From Cudoniella acicularis (lineage: Eukaryota > Ascomycota > Leotiomycetes > Helotiales > Helotiaceae), in contig JAAMPI010000312.1 of assembly GCA_013054445.1 (NCBI GenBank), positions 1 to 43,709 on the forward strand: a stretch of DNA of 43,709 bases, read 5' to 3'. The position numbers were made by a program, and so were the translations under genes. Position 1 is the stretch's first letter; each line of letters starts with the position of its first letter. The notes beneath the pieces were generated by a model. The model worked only from the letters and a program-made list of their open reading frames with translations, had not been told where the DNA came from and ran no database searches. Positions 19,431 to 28,770 of this stretch are shown here, in pieces.

Positions 19431-21416
19431 TTAGCGAAAAGCAAATACAACTGGCTCGTTCCTTTTATATCCTTCATACTCCTCTGGGCACCATGGAGAG
19501 ACTTCCCTTAGAAAAGCACAGAAAACAACAAAATCCGTCCGAAAATTAATGCGAAGGCTATTTAAATATCCAGGCTTGTACTGATGCTCGAACTTTTCGT
19601 TGATCTTACTCAGCTCGAACATTATTTTTTCCTTTAACACAGAATATTGACTGGTGCTTAAGGTGCTATTCTCTGGCCGGCATAGATAGCAACGGGGAAG
19701 AGGTTCGGAAATTTTATCTTCCTTAGGCCTATCGTCCAAAGGTTTATAAGGCAAATGACAAATGAGGTCACCCGGTTGCACGTGTGCACCTAAGGGGATG
19801 AGAACAAGACCACCGCTTGCTAAACGCGCCAAAACTACCCCTTCTCTCAAATTATCGATGATCACTATGTTAACACTTGTTTTGAAGTAAGTGGCGGTCT
19901 GAAGCCAATCCATCACTTTGTTGCCCTGATCATCCTCACAAGGAAGCTTATACACCCCATGTATATCCATAGTAATGGCTGGCAGAATCTCATCACGTCC
20001 GAAAAATCCCCGGAAATCGTCGTATATCTGGTACGCATGACCGGGAAAAGGGCGGCTTGCGCTATAATCGACTTTGAGCGCGTGTGGAATGTTGTTGAAT
20101 GTCACCGGGACGCTGCAACGTACAACCTCATCAACGATGAACCCAATGCATGCCAACGTTGTTGGTGCATATGTCCACATATGAGTCAACTCAAAGAGAT
20201 CAGCATCCTGGTAAGGAAAGTGGCCACTTTCATCTTCGCTGTCGCGATCAGCGAGGTTTAGACTGATATCCCTTGTAATGAAGTCTTTGGTAGATGAGAA
20301 TAATTTAGACATCAGGAATGGTGATTTAGAATACTTTATTAGATTGCGAGCTCGAGGCTTGAAGATTATATCTCGGTAGATAGGCAGCTTAGACTTTCGT
20401 ATGTCGTCTGTGGAACGTGGACGAAAGACCTTCGAAGTCACGCTAGTCCAATCCGGGACCCACGTCATTAAATCCTTTGGGCGCCTGAGTGATCCGTGAT
20501 CACCGACTGCTGAAAGAATACCGATGAGGTCTCTTGATGAGTCGATCTGGTAACGAGCGAAATGATCATAAATTTGTGCACACGTTTTGGAATAATCAAC
20601 AGCAGGGATACCTTGTTCATCAGAGGCAATCCCTACATGGGCAAAGATCATGTCTCTAGGATCTGTGACTCCTAGCCCTCGCCTCGCCTTCAGCAAACTG
20701 AACATCGTAGTGCTATCGCTGGCTTTTGCATTACGATGTTTGATCCGAGCTAACTGCATCTCGGAGAGAAGCCTGTAGCCATCAAGAGCCCGAAACTGCA
20801 TCTCAGAGAGAAGCCTGTAGCTATCGGAAGCCCGAATCGGTCTCGTCCATCTTCCCGATTGATCTTTGGCTTCATCTAGAGACCCCCATTGTTGGTGGGT
20901 TTGCACGTATTTCTCCAGGAAGTCCCAAGTGCATCGGTATTTGCCATATTGGACCCGGGGATCTCGTGAGAAGATTAGTTCTTGGAAGACCCAGACACGC
21001 CAGAACCACTCCGAACTCAGGGCAAGTTCGATAATGCGTGGTTCATAGGTCAAAGATAGGGGTTGAATCTCCCGTTCGCAGAGCTGTGATCCTGCCCCAG
21101 CCTCATCTGCTCCTAGGTAAATAACAGTGTGGTGTGCTGTGGCGTAAATTTTTCCCATTAAGCCAATCTGCTGTGCCTTCTCCTCATCATTACTTTGGTT
21201 AATGCAGAGTGCATCGTACCAGCGGAAAGAACCCAACAAGTCGTCCACCCCCGGCGGATCCTCGGGCTCGCTAAGACCGCTCACCCACCAGGCCTGTGAT
21301 GAATTTTGACTAAGCAGCACCGAATGAACCTGGTGAACACGCCTCGCGAATTCCTTCCTCTGCAATTTTGCATCCTCACCGACAGACCCACCCCGATATC
21401 CATGATGATAGCGCAC
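19431..21416 (-). CDS. HET-B: HET-domain protein, first HET box missing
   Basis: An uninterrupted 661-residue frame. HET blocks are clear: RWYDALCINQ at residues 65-74, then SNDEEKAQQIGLMGKIYATA and HHTVIYLG, and EWFWRVWVFQELIFSRDP at 136-153. A region with GLGVTDPRDMIFAHVGIASD and VDYSKTCAQIYDHFARYQI follows, typical of this subtype. The conserved first box (Y/F-E-A-L-S-Y-x-W-G) is not in the frame. A likely remnant reading FEPCPSLGKAM in another frame lies upstream at about 21440-21500. Hence either the real start is upstream with an intron or frameshift, or the gene is truncated at its 5' end. Residues near 200-228 contain a duplicated SYRLLSEMQ / GYRLLSEMQ unit. HET proteins act in the cytoplasm to trigger incompatibility cell death. 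It has no RIP-type stops although a RIP-dead element lies beside it. Confidence 0.8.
   Translation of the reverse strand: MRYHHGYRGGSVGEDAKLQRKEFARRVHQVHSVLLSQNSSQAWWVSGLSEPEDPPGVDDLLGSFRWYDALCINQSNDEEKAQQIGLMGKIYATAHHTVIYLGADEAGAGSQLCEREIQPLSLTYEPRIIELALSSEWFWRVWVFQELIFSRDPRVQYGKYRCTWDFLEKYVQTHQQWGSLDEAKDQSGRWTRPIRASDSYRLLSEMQFRALDGYRLLSEMQLARIKHRNAKASDSTTMFSLLKARRGLGVTDPRDMIFAHVGIASDEQGIPAVDYSKTCAQIYDHFARYQIDSSRDLIGILSAVGDHGSLRRPKDLMTWVPDWTSVTSKVFRPRSTDDIRKSKLPIYRDIIFKPRARNLIKYSKSPFLMSKLFSSTKDFITRDISLNLADRDSEDESGHFPYQDADLFELTHMWTYAPTTLACIGFIVDEVVRCSVPVTFNNIPHALKVDYSASRPFPGHAYQIYDDFRGFFGRDEILPAITMDIHGVYKLPCEDDQGNKVMDWLQTATYFKTSVNIVIIDNLREGVVLARLASGGLVLIPLGAHVQPGDLICHLPYKPLDDRPKEDKISEPLPRCYLCRPENSTLSTSQYSVLKEKIMFELSKINEKFEHQYKPGYLNSLRINFRTDFVVFCAFLREVSPWCPEEYEGYKRNEPVVFAFR
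20754..20837 (-). repeat. 42-base tandem duplication inside HET-B
   Basis: Two copies at 20754-20795 and 20796-20837 differ at a few bases and encode 14 residues each, including YRLLSEMQ. The frame is kept. It looks like a recent slippage or unequal-exchange event in a linker after the HET domain. Confidence 0.8.
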
Positions 21417-21576
21417 TGCTGTTCCTTCGTGTTACTAGGCTACATACCATGGCTTTGCCAAGGCTCGGACATGGCTCAAAACATTTGCACGGCGGCTGGC
21501 AGCTCCGCCTATGGTGTGGGAGCCGTTTCGGGCCCCCTTTTTGAAAAGGCGGCCATGTCCTTCTCATTCTCTCCAT
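21417..21576 (-). pseudogene. Possible 5' remnant of HET-B (box 1)
   Basis: In a different minus frame the translation includes KCFEPCPSLGKAMVC, which can be aligned to the Y-E-A-L-S-Y-x-W-G-x-P box of HET domains if small indels are allowed. A GTATGT donor-like site lies directly after it, but no acceptor gives a clean join to the main frame. Support is weak. Confidence 0.3.
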
Positions 21577-23981
21577 GCTCTGCTCCTGCGAAAATGCTAT
21601 TACATACTCGTTTTCAGAAGCCCGCGTCCATTGCCCTTTCCGCTGGTCTCTTAATTGGGCCTTTCGGTGATATCTATCCTATTCTATTTAGGAGCAGCTC
21701 GATTTTGCCCTGCTGCTACGATGGCTCCGCCGAGAAAACGAAGATTCCTCTAGGAAGATGACCTTGAAGTAAAGAAGGCAAGGGAGGAGAAGGTTATCGA
21801 GGAATATAATCAGAAGCCACTAGACGATAGTCCCGATATTATAGAAACAACCGAACAGTGTCGTGAGAGGGTAATGATAGAGTGGAAAGAGTAAGTTCAA
21901 ATTTTAAGGATTCCTTTCTGATTAATTAAAGTTTAGGCTTCGGTTTTATATCTCTACCTAGCACAAATTATAGCTAACAGCTATACTCTATAGTTACTTT
22001 AGGAGAGTCCTTAAAATAGACCCGGACAGTATTTGGCTTGATCTCTGCCTTAACAGCGACCTCGCGACGAGTAGGTGTCGGGCCTTCTTGAGGGGCTACG
22101 TCGAAGACTCCGTCCAAGAGGTTCCTACTCTTGGACCAGAAGAGACCGCCAAGAAGCGGACCATCACCTCGGCCAATTCCTTACTCCAGGTCTGGAGGGG
22201 CCTTATTGCTAGAGCGGATGCTACCGTTCTCAAGTATAAGAGGCGGGAAGACCCTTTAAAGAAGGACACTTGGACGTTGAAGTTTATAGATTATTCTAAC
22301 CGACAGGGCCGAGGACCTGTTTTTAAGATTTCTAGGGTTAGTCAAATACTAGCACTATCACCTTGCTTCTTTCTAACTTTTTAGACATCTAGTGGATTTA
22401 TAGAGCCGGGGCAAAGGAACTTGGGCTTTATACCGAATTAATGGTTAAGAAGATAGAGGCGGCGGCAGAAGACGTTATTAGAATTATAAATATCGTATAG
22501 GAGCGACCAGACGTCATCCCCTGTACGCCTATTATCCGGGTCTCTTTCCTCGCTTTGCTCGTTCTCGCTAGGATTGGTAGCTTTAGGCCAAAAGCGATCT
22601 TGGGTTTCAAGTTTAATCAAGTCCTACTAGCGATTGTACGAGATCAAAAGAACCGGTCGAGGACGAAGATCGCGGTCACATTTCGGATTCTAATCGTCAA
22701 AACGCGTCGAAGCAGTAAGGGCATAAAGGCCAAGTGGTAAGTTTGATCCAAGTCGCTTACTCTTTCGCCGCACTTGATTCTAATCCGCTTTTATAGGATA
22801 ACGTTTACGGTATTCTTCGTTCCTGTTCCAAGCATTTGCCTCGGGAGTTTTGTTACCTCTCTCGCCATCGGAGCAGATGCGTTCGAGCCAAGCGTCGACT
22901 CGGTTGAGACACTACTTCAGCGACCTAACCTTGAAGGAACAGACTATCTACCGCTGAAGTGGAAGAAAGAAGTTAAAGACACTCCTATCTTTCCGCTCGA
23001 CTATGCCACTTTCCGACGCATATAGCTCTAAGCATGCCTTGCGTTCGGTTTGCGGAATAGCCTACGCCTCTACACGCTTAGAGTCGGCGTAGGGATGGAT
23101 TTAGATAGTAAGATGGCCGATTTCTGACCCCTGACTCCTTCTGATACTAACTATATATCCTAGGTGTACTCTCTGATGTGCTACGTAACTACGTTATGTC
23201 AAACACGTCCTCTGTATTTTAAAAGAGTTATCAGGCGGAATATATCCGCGTAAATCTTTTAAGACTCAATTCGAGCATTTGTATCCGGACGAAGCGTAGG
23301 ACGACGGACTCGAACAGGCCATGCGTATAATGTCTTTAAAAAGAGATCTAGACGCTCCGATCCTCCTATCCGAGGAGGATTTACAAAGTTTTGAGCTACG
23401 CAAGGATATATTTATTCTTCGCGATAAACTCGCGAAGTCGTATGCGGTATGTCTACCGCGTCAGACGTGGAATTCCATTTATATAAGACTCCGAAATCTT
23501 CTTCGGAATCTTTCGGACTAGGTTATAAAGTTGAGGAGGGAAGAATATTTCGAACGCGTTGATCGGTCACGGGCCCTTGGATATAGCACTTCAGGGGAAG
23601 CCGCTATCGCTATAGTCCTACGGGCAAAGCACGCCAGACTCTGCTATAGGGGAGAGGCTCTCGACGAAGTTGCTCGATTTGTTTAGCGATATAGGTATAG
23701 TAGCGATGAGAGGGAAAAGGTAGAACCGTACTGCCAGAAACGATACTTGGAATTGCTTGTCGGATACTTAACCAATCAGCTAGTAGTAGCAAAGCCGGAG
23801 GATAGGGAGGGAGAAGTGATAGCTCTAGACCTCACCAGCACCACTAGCCCATCGCAAGACGAAAACAAGCACATGTGCCTCCTATGCAAACAATCATTTT
23901 TTAGTCGAGGCTCCCTTACAAATCACTATAAGGAGCTATATGTCAAGAAAGGGACATTTGGTCGGCCATTTCCATGCCCTG

Positions 23982-24094
23982 AATACCGTCGGAAACACGA
24001 GCCGGATTATTTGATCACAAGCCCCTCTTCTTGGAGTAGCCATATCGAAGGGACCTACGGTAAAGAACATACCCCGATATTACGTACGGATCCG
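23982..24094 (+). repeat. Internal 113-base repeat, copy 1
   Basis: Nearly identical to 24483-24595 and in the same reading frame, encoding RRKHEPDYLITSPSSWSSH. At five sites this copy has TpA where copy 2 has TpG. At one site copy 2 reads GTATAG where this copy reads GTACGG. All differences seen are transitions, which is a direct internal record of RIP. Confidence 0.85.
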
Positions 24095-24482
24095 TATCCG
24101 ATTCTAGATATAAAGAAGATATGCTGTCCCTTTTACGGGCTATACCTTTCAACAAAGGGCTTTAGGATATATATTAAGGGTCATGTCCCTGATATAGTAG
24201 CTAGCGTCATTTTCTCGATACCCTTTCCGTACCAAAGTTGCTATAATAAACAGGGCAATAACAATCCGGGCGTTATTATTGATAGATGTTCGGCTTAGAA
24301 TAAACATGTCTCACTAGTATACGGCGAGGTTGCTCGGACTTGGTCTATAGGAATATCCTTAAAAGATAAGAAGGAGTATATATACTTCTTATGCGAACGC
24401 TCACTATCACGTCGGGACTACCTTACGGCGTATTATAAGACGATATATGTCGAGATATTTGACTAGCCATTTCTATACCCTA

Positions 24483-24595
24483 AATGCCGTCGGAAACACG
24501 AGCCGGATTGTTTGATCACAAGCCCCTCTTCTTGGAGTAGCCATGTCGAAGGGACCTACGGTAAAGAACATGCCCCGATATTGCGTATAGATCCG
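24483..24595 (+). repeat. Internal 113-base repeat, copy 2
   Basis: Second copy of the C2H2-region repeat, encoding RRKHEPDCLITSPSSWSSH. The repeat period is 501 bases, exactly 167 codons, so the frame is kept. The tail of this gene therefore arose by duplication of a finger-bearing module. Confidence 0.85.
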
Positions 24596-25199
24596 ACTTT
24601 AGATAAGACAGAACCTCGTTGTCCCTTTTATAGGTTATTCTTCTAATAAAAAGGTTTTCACTCGCATTTTAGAAGCCATGTCCGTACTAGAACAAACAGT
24701 ACTATCTTTTCGACGCCTTTTCCCTGCGTATTATACGCCTATAGCAAACAGAGCGGCGATGAGAAGTAGAGCGCGATGATTGATAGATGTTCTACATGGG
24801 ATGCGCATGTCTTCTCGTCCTATAGCGAAAATTCTCGGATCTAGACTATAGGAACCCTACCTGTCAGGAGAAAGAGAAGGAGAGAGGTCGAGGATAGAAC
24901 AAGCATAACGGAGATCTCGTGCCTCCTATATAACGGTTCCTTTCTACTAAGGGGTATCCGTACCCATTTTATAAAGAAACACCTTCCTATTTCTTCGGAA
25001 TCCATATCATGCTTCAGCTGTAGCGGCCGGTATAAAGGTGGTCAAGAGCCGAAATCACTAGTATATATTAGTAGAAGTATAGTATAGAACGAACATATAG
25101 GATCAAACCATGGCGAGGTCTCTAGATACTTTATAACTAGCGGGTTCAGTATCACCTAGTCTAGCTTTATAATATCAGATTCACTACCTGGTACTCTAA

Positions 25200-25345
25200 C
25201 GAGCATCATCGGGAGAAAGAGGGGGAGGTCAGAAGCGACATTTGTAACACCTGAAAAGTCTTCGGCGAGCCCAACGAGCATCACCGGGAGAAAGAGGAGA
25301 AGGACAGAAGCGACAGTTACAACACCTGAAATGTCTTTAGCGAGC
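25200..25345 (+). repeat. Two-unit repeat near the C-terminus of the recombinase
   Basis: The frame encodes TSIIGRKRGRSEATFVTPEK followed by TSITGRKRRRTEATVTTPEM, two basic units of about 25 residues. They resemble AT-hook-like or nuclear-localisation basic patches. The role is inferred only from composition. Confidence 0.6.
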
Positions 25346-25477
25346 CTAATGAGTCCAATCAGCCTGATGAGCGAGGGTTGGGAAATTCTAGAGGAATGCG
25401 GATACGATACTCAGACTCCACCCTCATCCTAAGGATCCGTTATTAATCTTTCTATAATCGATCTAATTCTGCTAGAG

Positions 25478-25930
25478 ATGGATAATAGAAGCAGACAGGC
25501 ATCTCCTGATAAGCTCTATGCTCCGGCGTCTCCTTAAGAGCCTGATCTCTATAGCATTGCTCCGATCTTTCTGGATGACGAAGAGGAATGTCAGGTTGAA
25601 ACCCTGTTTATCAAGCGGAGACGAGACAACGCGACCTGGTACCTTATGAAATAGGAAGGTTTCCCGCACGAGGAGAATACCTGGCAGAAACCGAATGACA
25701 TAAGCCCGGAGCTCGTCATAGCGTTTGAGGCCACCTTTAAATATCAAGGGAACCATTTAGGAGTGATACAATTACTCAAGAAGCGAGTATGGCGTAAAAG
25801 GGTTGAATATTAGGTTTAGTGGATAGGACGCCCCGAGAGCGACAATTCCTAGTAGGGAGAAACTACCCTAAGCCGTAAACGAATCATAGAATTTGAGAAT
25901 TTATTAATATGTAAGATAGAAAAGGAATAA
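25478..25930 (+). pseudogene. Tandem-chromodomain protein, RIP-mutated
   Basis: One frame of 150 codons from the ATG at 25478 to TAA at 25928. The first chromodomain reads ECQVETLFIKRRRDNATWYL, then a stop in place of the conserved Trp, then EGFPHEENTWQKPNDISPEL. The second reads VIQLLKKRVWRKRVEY, two Trp/Leu-region stops, IGRPESDNS, two stops, then RKRIIEFENLL. The stops (TAG, TAA) sit where Trp or Gln is expected. No retrotransposon integrase is attached, so this is a stand-alone protein. It follows the recombinase by 45 bases in the same direction and converges with the MADS-like gene 20 bases away. Chromodomains bind methylated histone tails, so a role in heterochromatin targeting is a reasonable guess. 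Confidence 0.65.
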
Positions 25931-25950
25931 AGAGAAGAAAAGATTATTTG

Positions 25951-26337
25951 TTATTCGTAGTAAACCTTATCGAACTTTATCTATATAGTTGTTTAACTTG
26001 TCTCCTCTTTTGGCCTTATACTCCCTGCTTGGAATATAGATCGCGTAATTTTTGCCTTCATTTTACGATTCGTAAATATATTAGACGTCTTAATCACTGG
26101 TAAAGGATAGTACCTAGCGATTTCTTCTCGTCGAAGGGGCCACTAAGGATCATCAAGAGAAGCGCGAGAAGTGTAAACCCTAAGCTTCCCTTTCCGCTTT
26201 ACTAGCAAAAACACATCAGCGTTAAAGTCCTCTGTAAGCGTATCTCCTTTCGCTTCAAATGTTAGAATCTGTCGGCGAAAGTTTTTATCCCTGAGTTGTT
26301 CGGCGGTCTTCTTTTTAATCTTAGAGGACTCTGCCAT
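25951..26337 (-). pseudogene. MADS-like DNA-binding protein, RIP-mutated
   Basis: The minus frame from the ATG at 26337 reads 64 residues, a TAG, then continues in the same frame to 25951 with two more stops. It begins MAESSKIKKKTAEQLRDKNF, then RRQILTFEAKGDTLTEDFNA and DVFLLVKRKGKLRVYTSRAS. That matches the MADS/SRF layout of basic N-terminus, F-x-x-K/R, T-L, A-D-V hydrophobic strand and G-K-x-x-x-Y-x-S. After the first stop comes WPLRREEIARYYPLPVIKTS, which is well preserved. MADS proteins are dimeric nuclear DNA-binding factors. The family call is by motif resemblance only. It is convergent with the tandem-chromodomain relic. Confidence 0.5.
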
Positions 26338-26624
26338 TTTTTAGGTCGATTGGCAAGTCTTAATTGGTCGTTCGGCAATCTTTATGATCCCTTGCTTGGA
26401 CGAAGGCTTATCGCTTTTTCTGATAGTCGAATGATAAAGATTAATTGATCGTAGTATTTGTGTCGTACTATAAGATATTGAAACTTGGGAACTAGACGGG
26501 CTATAGATTTCTAGTCCCTATCCACTTAACCCCGCTAGGGCAGGGACCCGAATAGGCTCCCGGGGCTAGAATAGGCTCTCGACATTTCTCATTTTCGCTT
26601 CGGATACGGTTAGTCAGCGTCGCC

Positions 26625-26736
26625 GCTCTGCTCAGGCGCTACTCACCCTCTGCTCAGGCGCTACTCACCCTCTGCTCAGGTTGCTCACCCTCTGCTCAGG
26701 TTACTCACCCTCTGCTCAGGTTGCTCAGGCGCTTCT
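26625..26736 (+). repeat. Minisatellite, about five units of 20-22 bases
   Basis: Units share the core CTCTGCTCAGG and end in CTACTCAC or TTGCTCAC. Two units are 22 bases and two are 20, followed by a partial one. The array is not RIP-mutated and keeps its CpA words, unlike flanking sequence. Confidence 0.85.
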
Positions 26737-26749
26737 CCCCTATGCTTAG

Positions 26750-27205
26750 TCACGTTTCTGCTCTCGCTTCTAGTGGCCAATCATTCGTTACTTTTATTCG
26801 CCTCTATCTTGCGAATATTGTCAACTTTACACGACTATGTCCAGGGAGACCAAATCAGATCCCTAGGGTACTAAACTGGACCCCATCCCCTAAAAATAAC
26901 TTTATTCAATGTCTTAATACATATTCCTCTCGGTAAGGAGAATTCTGACTCTTTCCTCAATAAGTGCCTTTGCCCCTCCAAGTCTTTGCTTTTCCATATA
27001 CCATCAGACTACCTTCTCTTAAGGATGTGGATATAGGCTCAATTACCCCAAGTGCGAATCTAAGTTTTCGAACTCGCACTATATTGGTTTTCAGAGTTAT
27101 TATGTCTATTCGATAAAGTTCTTTAGTTGCCTCATTTGAATGATTATATCCCCATACACGTGTGCTCTTGGCTCTCCGCCATGCATACGGTTGATATTTG
27201 TAGTG
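26750..27205 (-). other. Long quasi-open minus frame, uncertain
   Basis: The frame runs 152 codons with three TGA stops and one TAG and includes the natural-looking stretches YQPYAWRRAKSTRVWGYN and LREGSLMVYGKAKTWRGKG. There is no in-frame ATG start. TGA stops are less typical of CpA-directed RIP. It may be a gene relic or chance. Confidence 0.25.
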
Positions 27206-27620
27206 TCACGCTCAACCGTGGTTATAGAAGAGTTAAAAGAGTCTGATTTTAAAATACACTAGTTTCACGAATTAAACAACGGTTCGTAGTGCTTGCTGGC
27301 AAGTGCCTTTAGATGGCTTTGATATACTGGCTAGCAAGGTTCAAATAGTTGATTGCTTTCTTTTGAGAAATAATCGTTTCTAATTCTAAATCTAAAACCA
27401 TGTGACTTTCCATCGCTCAGTCTCGGATCTGTAGGGCTTTACCGAGGCTTGCCTTTGGTGGGTAGGTAGAAGATTGTTTCCTAAGATGTTGCGTTACTGA
27501 AAATCTGCAGATAATAAGAAAATTTCAAATATTCAAAGACAAAAAGCCAATTCCTCCCTCGTCCAACTCTCCTCAATCTCTCAAAATTGATTATGGCTTG
27601 TTCAACAAAGGCCATCCCTT
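27206..27620. other. No feature recognised
   Basis: Sequence of mixed composition between two possible relics. No repeat, RNA gene or open frame worth calling was seen. Confidence 0.4.
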
Positions 27621-28100
27621 CTATTTGCCGTCTATGCCGACTGTTTTGATGGTATTCATGGCTACCCCCTCCATAATAATTCCTTTGCTTGAGGCAACCA
27701 TCTCGACCTCTTTATACGAGAGGCATAAGACTAAACTTGCAGATATATTGTTGATACTTCTAATACTCAGAATATGATCCTGATCAGGCTTACCATCCCA
27801 GTCCAGTTTAATACAGCAGTTGTCACAGATAGTTAATAGCCTCATTAATGGCGTGTTCCGTTTTAGCAGGTTCTTGTGCTTGATCCTTGTGAGAAAAGCA
27901 CTGAGAGATCCGGTAATTCCCTTTCCTATAATCTATCCCTGCCAATCTCTATTTTCTTCAAAATCGCAATTAACATAAGAGACGTCGATCTTCGCTTTGA
28001 TTTTAGACTTTGCGCTGTCGCATTTCTTTACCGTGATGGCGAATTCGTTTGAGGCTGATTTAGAGAGCAGGAGCTGTTAAGATAGTGCCGGAGAAAGCAT
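27621..28100 (-). pseudogene. Unknown protein relic with two in-frame stops
   Basis: The minus frame from the ATG at 28100 runs 159 codons with a TAA after seven codons and one TAG mid-way. The residues look like a compact globular domain: NEFAITVKKCDSAKSKIKAK, then IDVSYVNCDFEENRDWQ, LLTICDNCCIKLDWDGKPDQ and SLVLCLSYKEVEMVASSKG. It contains a CDNCC pair and several conserved-looking hydrophobic strands. No family is recognised. Stop types fit RIP. Confidence 0.5.
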
Positions 28101-28284
28101 CTTAGGTGTGGTGGACAATTTTTAGGACTTTCTCAAACTCAGCTTACCCTATAGTTTATCAACTCATCCGAACCTTCCTTTGACCTATATTTGACTGATC
28201 AGTTGGTTGTGTCAGCATCGATTAACATAGCCGAAAAGTGTGCCCTCATTCTGTCTAAAGTTTGTGTGTTGATGGTCTATAAAT

Positions 28285-28590
28285 AAAGGGAGCCAGGAAA
28301 GGCACCTCCCTAAGGACCGATATAATTCGGGGTCCGAAAACGGCTTACATCAATCTTCTGCTAGGCGCCGTCTGAAGCTCTCACCGGATGAACCTGTGAA
28401 CGGAAACTATTTAAGCGAACGAATTAATCCCACCACATTAAAGCTACGAAAGAAAAGAAAAGAAGAACCGGAATTGAAGAGACAAATGTCACGTGCAAGT
28501 AAAAAAAGGGCTTTGTTACATGTCGTAAAAGGGCGAGTGCAGAAAGCCACATTTTTTCAGCCTCAATCTATTAGTAGTTATTGCTTGTAG
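28285..28590 (+). pseudogene. Basic protein fragment of unknown family
   Basis: An open frame of about 100 codons ends at 28588. It encodes a strongly basic segment (LKLRKKRKEEPELKRQMSRA, then SKKRALLHVVKGRVQKATFF). No start is clear; the first in-frame Met is at 28396. Unlike its neighbours it carries no RIP-type stops. It could be a C-terminal exon of a nuclear protein whose other exons are lost. Confidence 0.35.
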
Positions 28591-28717
28591 GATTACGGCT
28601 ACCACGTTTTGCTCAGAAGGGGGATTGAGTGTAATAAATAGTATTGTCTTTAAGAAATAATAGAAAATGGCGGCCAATGTTCTCTTATATCGCACCTAGT
28701 CTACACGTCTGCGATCT

Positions 28718-28754
28718 CTATACCCTGGTTCTGCACCCTAGTTCTACACCCTTG
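28718..28754 (+). repeat. Short array of CTACACCCTGGTT-type units (three)
   Basis: It reads CTATACCCTGGTT, CTGCACCCTAGTT, CTACACCCTTG. The same 13-14-base unit forms arrays at 40060-40126 (same orientation) and 41058-41130 (inverted). It lies 17 bases beyond the stop of the minus-strand recombinase gene. Confidence 0.7.
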
Positions 28755-28770
28755 TCTCGCTTAAGCTTGC

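Larger units (their letters stand above)
21721..25432 (+). pseudogene. DUF3435-type tyrosine recombinase with C2H2-finger tail, RIP-mutated
   Basis: It starts MAPPRKRRFL at 21721, followed by a 46-base intron (21891-21936, GTAAGT donor). The N-terminal domain includes VWRGLIARADATVLKYK. The catalytic region reads GSFRPKAILGFKFNQVLLAI, DQKNRSRTKIAVTFRIL and SSKGIKAKW, then TVFFVPVPSICLGSFVTSLA and LPLKWKKEVKDTPIFPLDYA. YTLRVGVGMDLDSKM marks the second catalytic-Arg region, and MSLKRDLDAPILLSEEDLQS lies beyond it. This is the order of the DUF3435 (often labelled FluG-domain) family, which includes Starship captain recombinases. From 23321 a single frame reaches 25432 with TAG/TAA stops. Its tail has C2H2-like units (CLLCKQSFFSRGSLTNHYKE). 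The gene reads into the accessory block. It is clearly dead. Introns between 22300 and 23320 are only partly resolved, and the captain role is inference. Confidence 0.75.

Noticed and set aside
22428..22620. Two overlapping 60-codon frames on minus within the recombinase region
   Set aside because: They are shadows of the plus-strand recombinase coding sequence.
25472..25756. 94-codon minus frame
   Set aside because: Complement of the tandem-chromodomain relic.
26625..26736. Array resembling a CRISPR
   Set aside because: Units are directly adjacent with no unique spacers, and the context is eukaryotic.
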